Position numbers and translations under genes: made by a program
Part shown: in pieces, positions 63,451 through 64,000 of the stretch
How the letters are laid out: each line of letters opens with the position of its first letter
How positions within the stretch are numbered: position 1 is the first letter of the stretch
From: Rhodobiaceae bacterium
GTDB lineage: Bacteria > Pseudomonadota > Alphaproteobacteria > Rhizobiales > Tepidamorphaceae
Direction: 5' to 3'
Length of the DNA: 64,000 nucleotides
NCBI GenBank assembly: GCA_020637895.1
Contig: JACKJP010000002.1
Location: forward strand, 310,001-374,000
Notes under the pieces: generated by a model
The model's database searches: none
The model's input: only the letters and a program-made list of their open reading frames with translations
What the model was told of the DNA's origin: nothing

Positions 63451-64000
63451 TCAGTGCCCGACGGGCACCGCGCCGGCCGAGCCCCAGATATAGATGCAGG
63501 CAAACAGGAACAGCCAGACGACGTCGACGAAGTGCCAGTACCAGGCGGCAGCCTCGAAGCCGAAATGATGGGTCGGCGTGAAATGCCCGGCAAAAGCGCG
63601 GAACAGGCATACGATCAGGAAGATCGTACCGATCAGCACGTGCGCACCGTGGAAGCCGGTCGCCATGAAGAACGTCGCACCATAGATGTGGCCACCGTAA
63701 GAGAATGCGGCGTGCGAATATTCGTAGGCCTGCACGCAGGTGAACAGAACGCCCAGCGCAATGGTGCATATCAGGCCCCATTTCAGGCCATCGCGATCGT
63801 TATGCAGGAGCGCGTGATGTGCCCACGTCACGGTGGTGCCGGATGTCAGCAGGATCAGCGTGTTGATCAGCGGAAGATGCCACGGATCGAAGACCTCGAT
63901 GCCCGCCGGCGGCCAGTGCCCGCCGGTCAGCTCCGCACGCGTGTATTGGATCGCCTCGCCCGGGTAGAGCGCTGCATCGAAGAAGGCCCAGAACCATGCG
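63451..64000 (-). CDS. ctaE: cytochrome c oxidase subunit III, 3' part (5' end beyond window)
   Basis: The C-terminal 183 residues of subunit III of the aa3-type oxidase; the start lies past the right end of the window. The sequence contains WAFFDAALYPG, LINTLILLTSGTTVTWAHHAL and HGAHVLIGTIFLIVCLFRAF, and ends HFGFEAAAWYWHFVDVVWLFLFACIYIWG, where the conserved WHFVD motif is visible. The frame is uninterrupted to base 64000. It opens the ctaE-DUF983-SURF1 group. Confidence 0.95.
   Translation of the reverse strand, partial: AWFWAFFDAALYPGEAIQYTRAELTGGHWPPAGIEVFDPWHLPLINTLILLTSGTTVTWAHHALLHNDRDGLKWGLICTIALGVLFTCVQAYEYSHAAFSYGGHIYGATFFMATGFHGAHVLIGTIFLIVCLFRAFAGHFTPTHHFGFEAAAWYWHFVDVVWLFLFACIYIWGSAGAVPVGH

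Overview
The window is a continuous stretch of GC-rich chromosome from an alphaproteobacterium, most likely of the Hyphomicrobiales (Rhizobiales). The evidence is the family content: a CcrM-type adenine methylase, an F0 ATP synthase operon (atpI-atpB-atpE-atpF'-atpF) split from the F1 genes, a NadQ/NrtR-like regulator with nadABC, a TIGR02301 protein, LemA/DUF2207 between glyQ and glyS, and a ctaE-DUF983-SURF1 cluster. I cannot name the genus. Almost all of it is core chromosome: I see no insertion sequence, prophage, CRISPR array, integrase, tRNA or rRNA gene, and I count 65 protein genes, the last running off the right end.

Layout. 0-6.8 kb: Sua5/TsaC-type tRNA-modification enzyme, a GlcD-like FAD oxidase, a YedK/HMCES abasic-site protein, a Nudix hydrolase, two exported rhizobial proteins and a dihydroorotase-like amidohydrolase. 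6.9-16.2 kb: ygfZ, an HD phosphohydrolase, a tyrosine-phosphatase-like protein and a NadQ/NrtR-type regulator in a tight overlapping series; a MarR-thioesterase-MFS module whose three promoters carry related palindromes; then nadA-nadB-nadC behind a near-ideal operator palindrome. 16.2-29.7 kb (minus strand): sleB, meaB, ppdK, glyS, DUF2207, a truncated DUF2207/LemA chimera, lemA, glyQ, a small membrane protein, an S49 peptidase, a methyltransferase and a DUF2007 protein. 29.8-43 kb: polyprenyl synthase, ispE, a TPR protein, ETF-ubiquinone oxidoreductase, family 4 uracil-DNA glycosylase, moaB, two arsenosugar-type glycosyltransferases, a PA0069-family radical SAM protein, rnhB, ccrM, mutY and a DciA-like protein. 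43-50 kb: dsbA-like, smc and the F0 operon, with a clear promoter, an intercistronic hairpin after atpE and a strong terminator. 50-64 kb: gcvH/gcvT, a lipoprotein, ispH, rnhA, a peroxiredoxin, a DsbD N-domain protein, yqgE, a degenerate-GGDEF/EAL protein, GNAT, an M16 peptidase, thrC, SURF1, DUF983 and the 3' part of cytochrome oxidase subunit III.

Functional themes: NAD synthesis and its control, isoprenoid/quinone synthesis and respiration (ispE, ispH, polyprenyl synthase, ETF-QO, cox assembly, ATP synthase), DNA and genome maintenance (yedK, udg, mutY, rnhA, rnhB, ccrM, smc, dciA-like), and one-carbon/glycine metabolism (gcvT, gcvH, glyQ, glyS). The most unusual object is the DUF2207-LemA fusion at 25.1-25.9 kb, which reads as the relic of a tandem duplication of the lemA-DUF2207 pair. 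The best regulatory find is the palindrome in front of nadA together with the Nudix-like regulator gene a few kilobases upstream. I do not see a clearly new multi-gene system such as a defence island or biosynthetic cluster.
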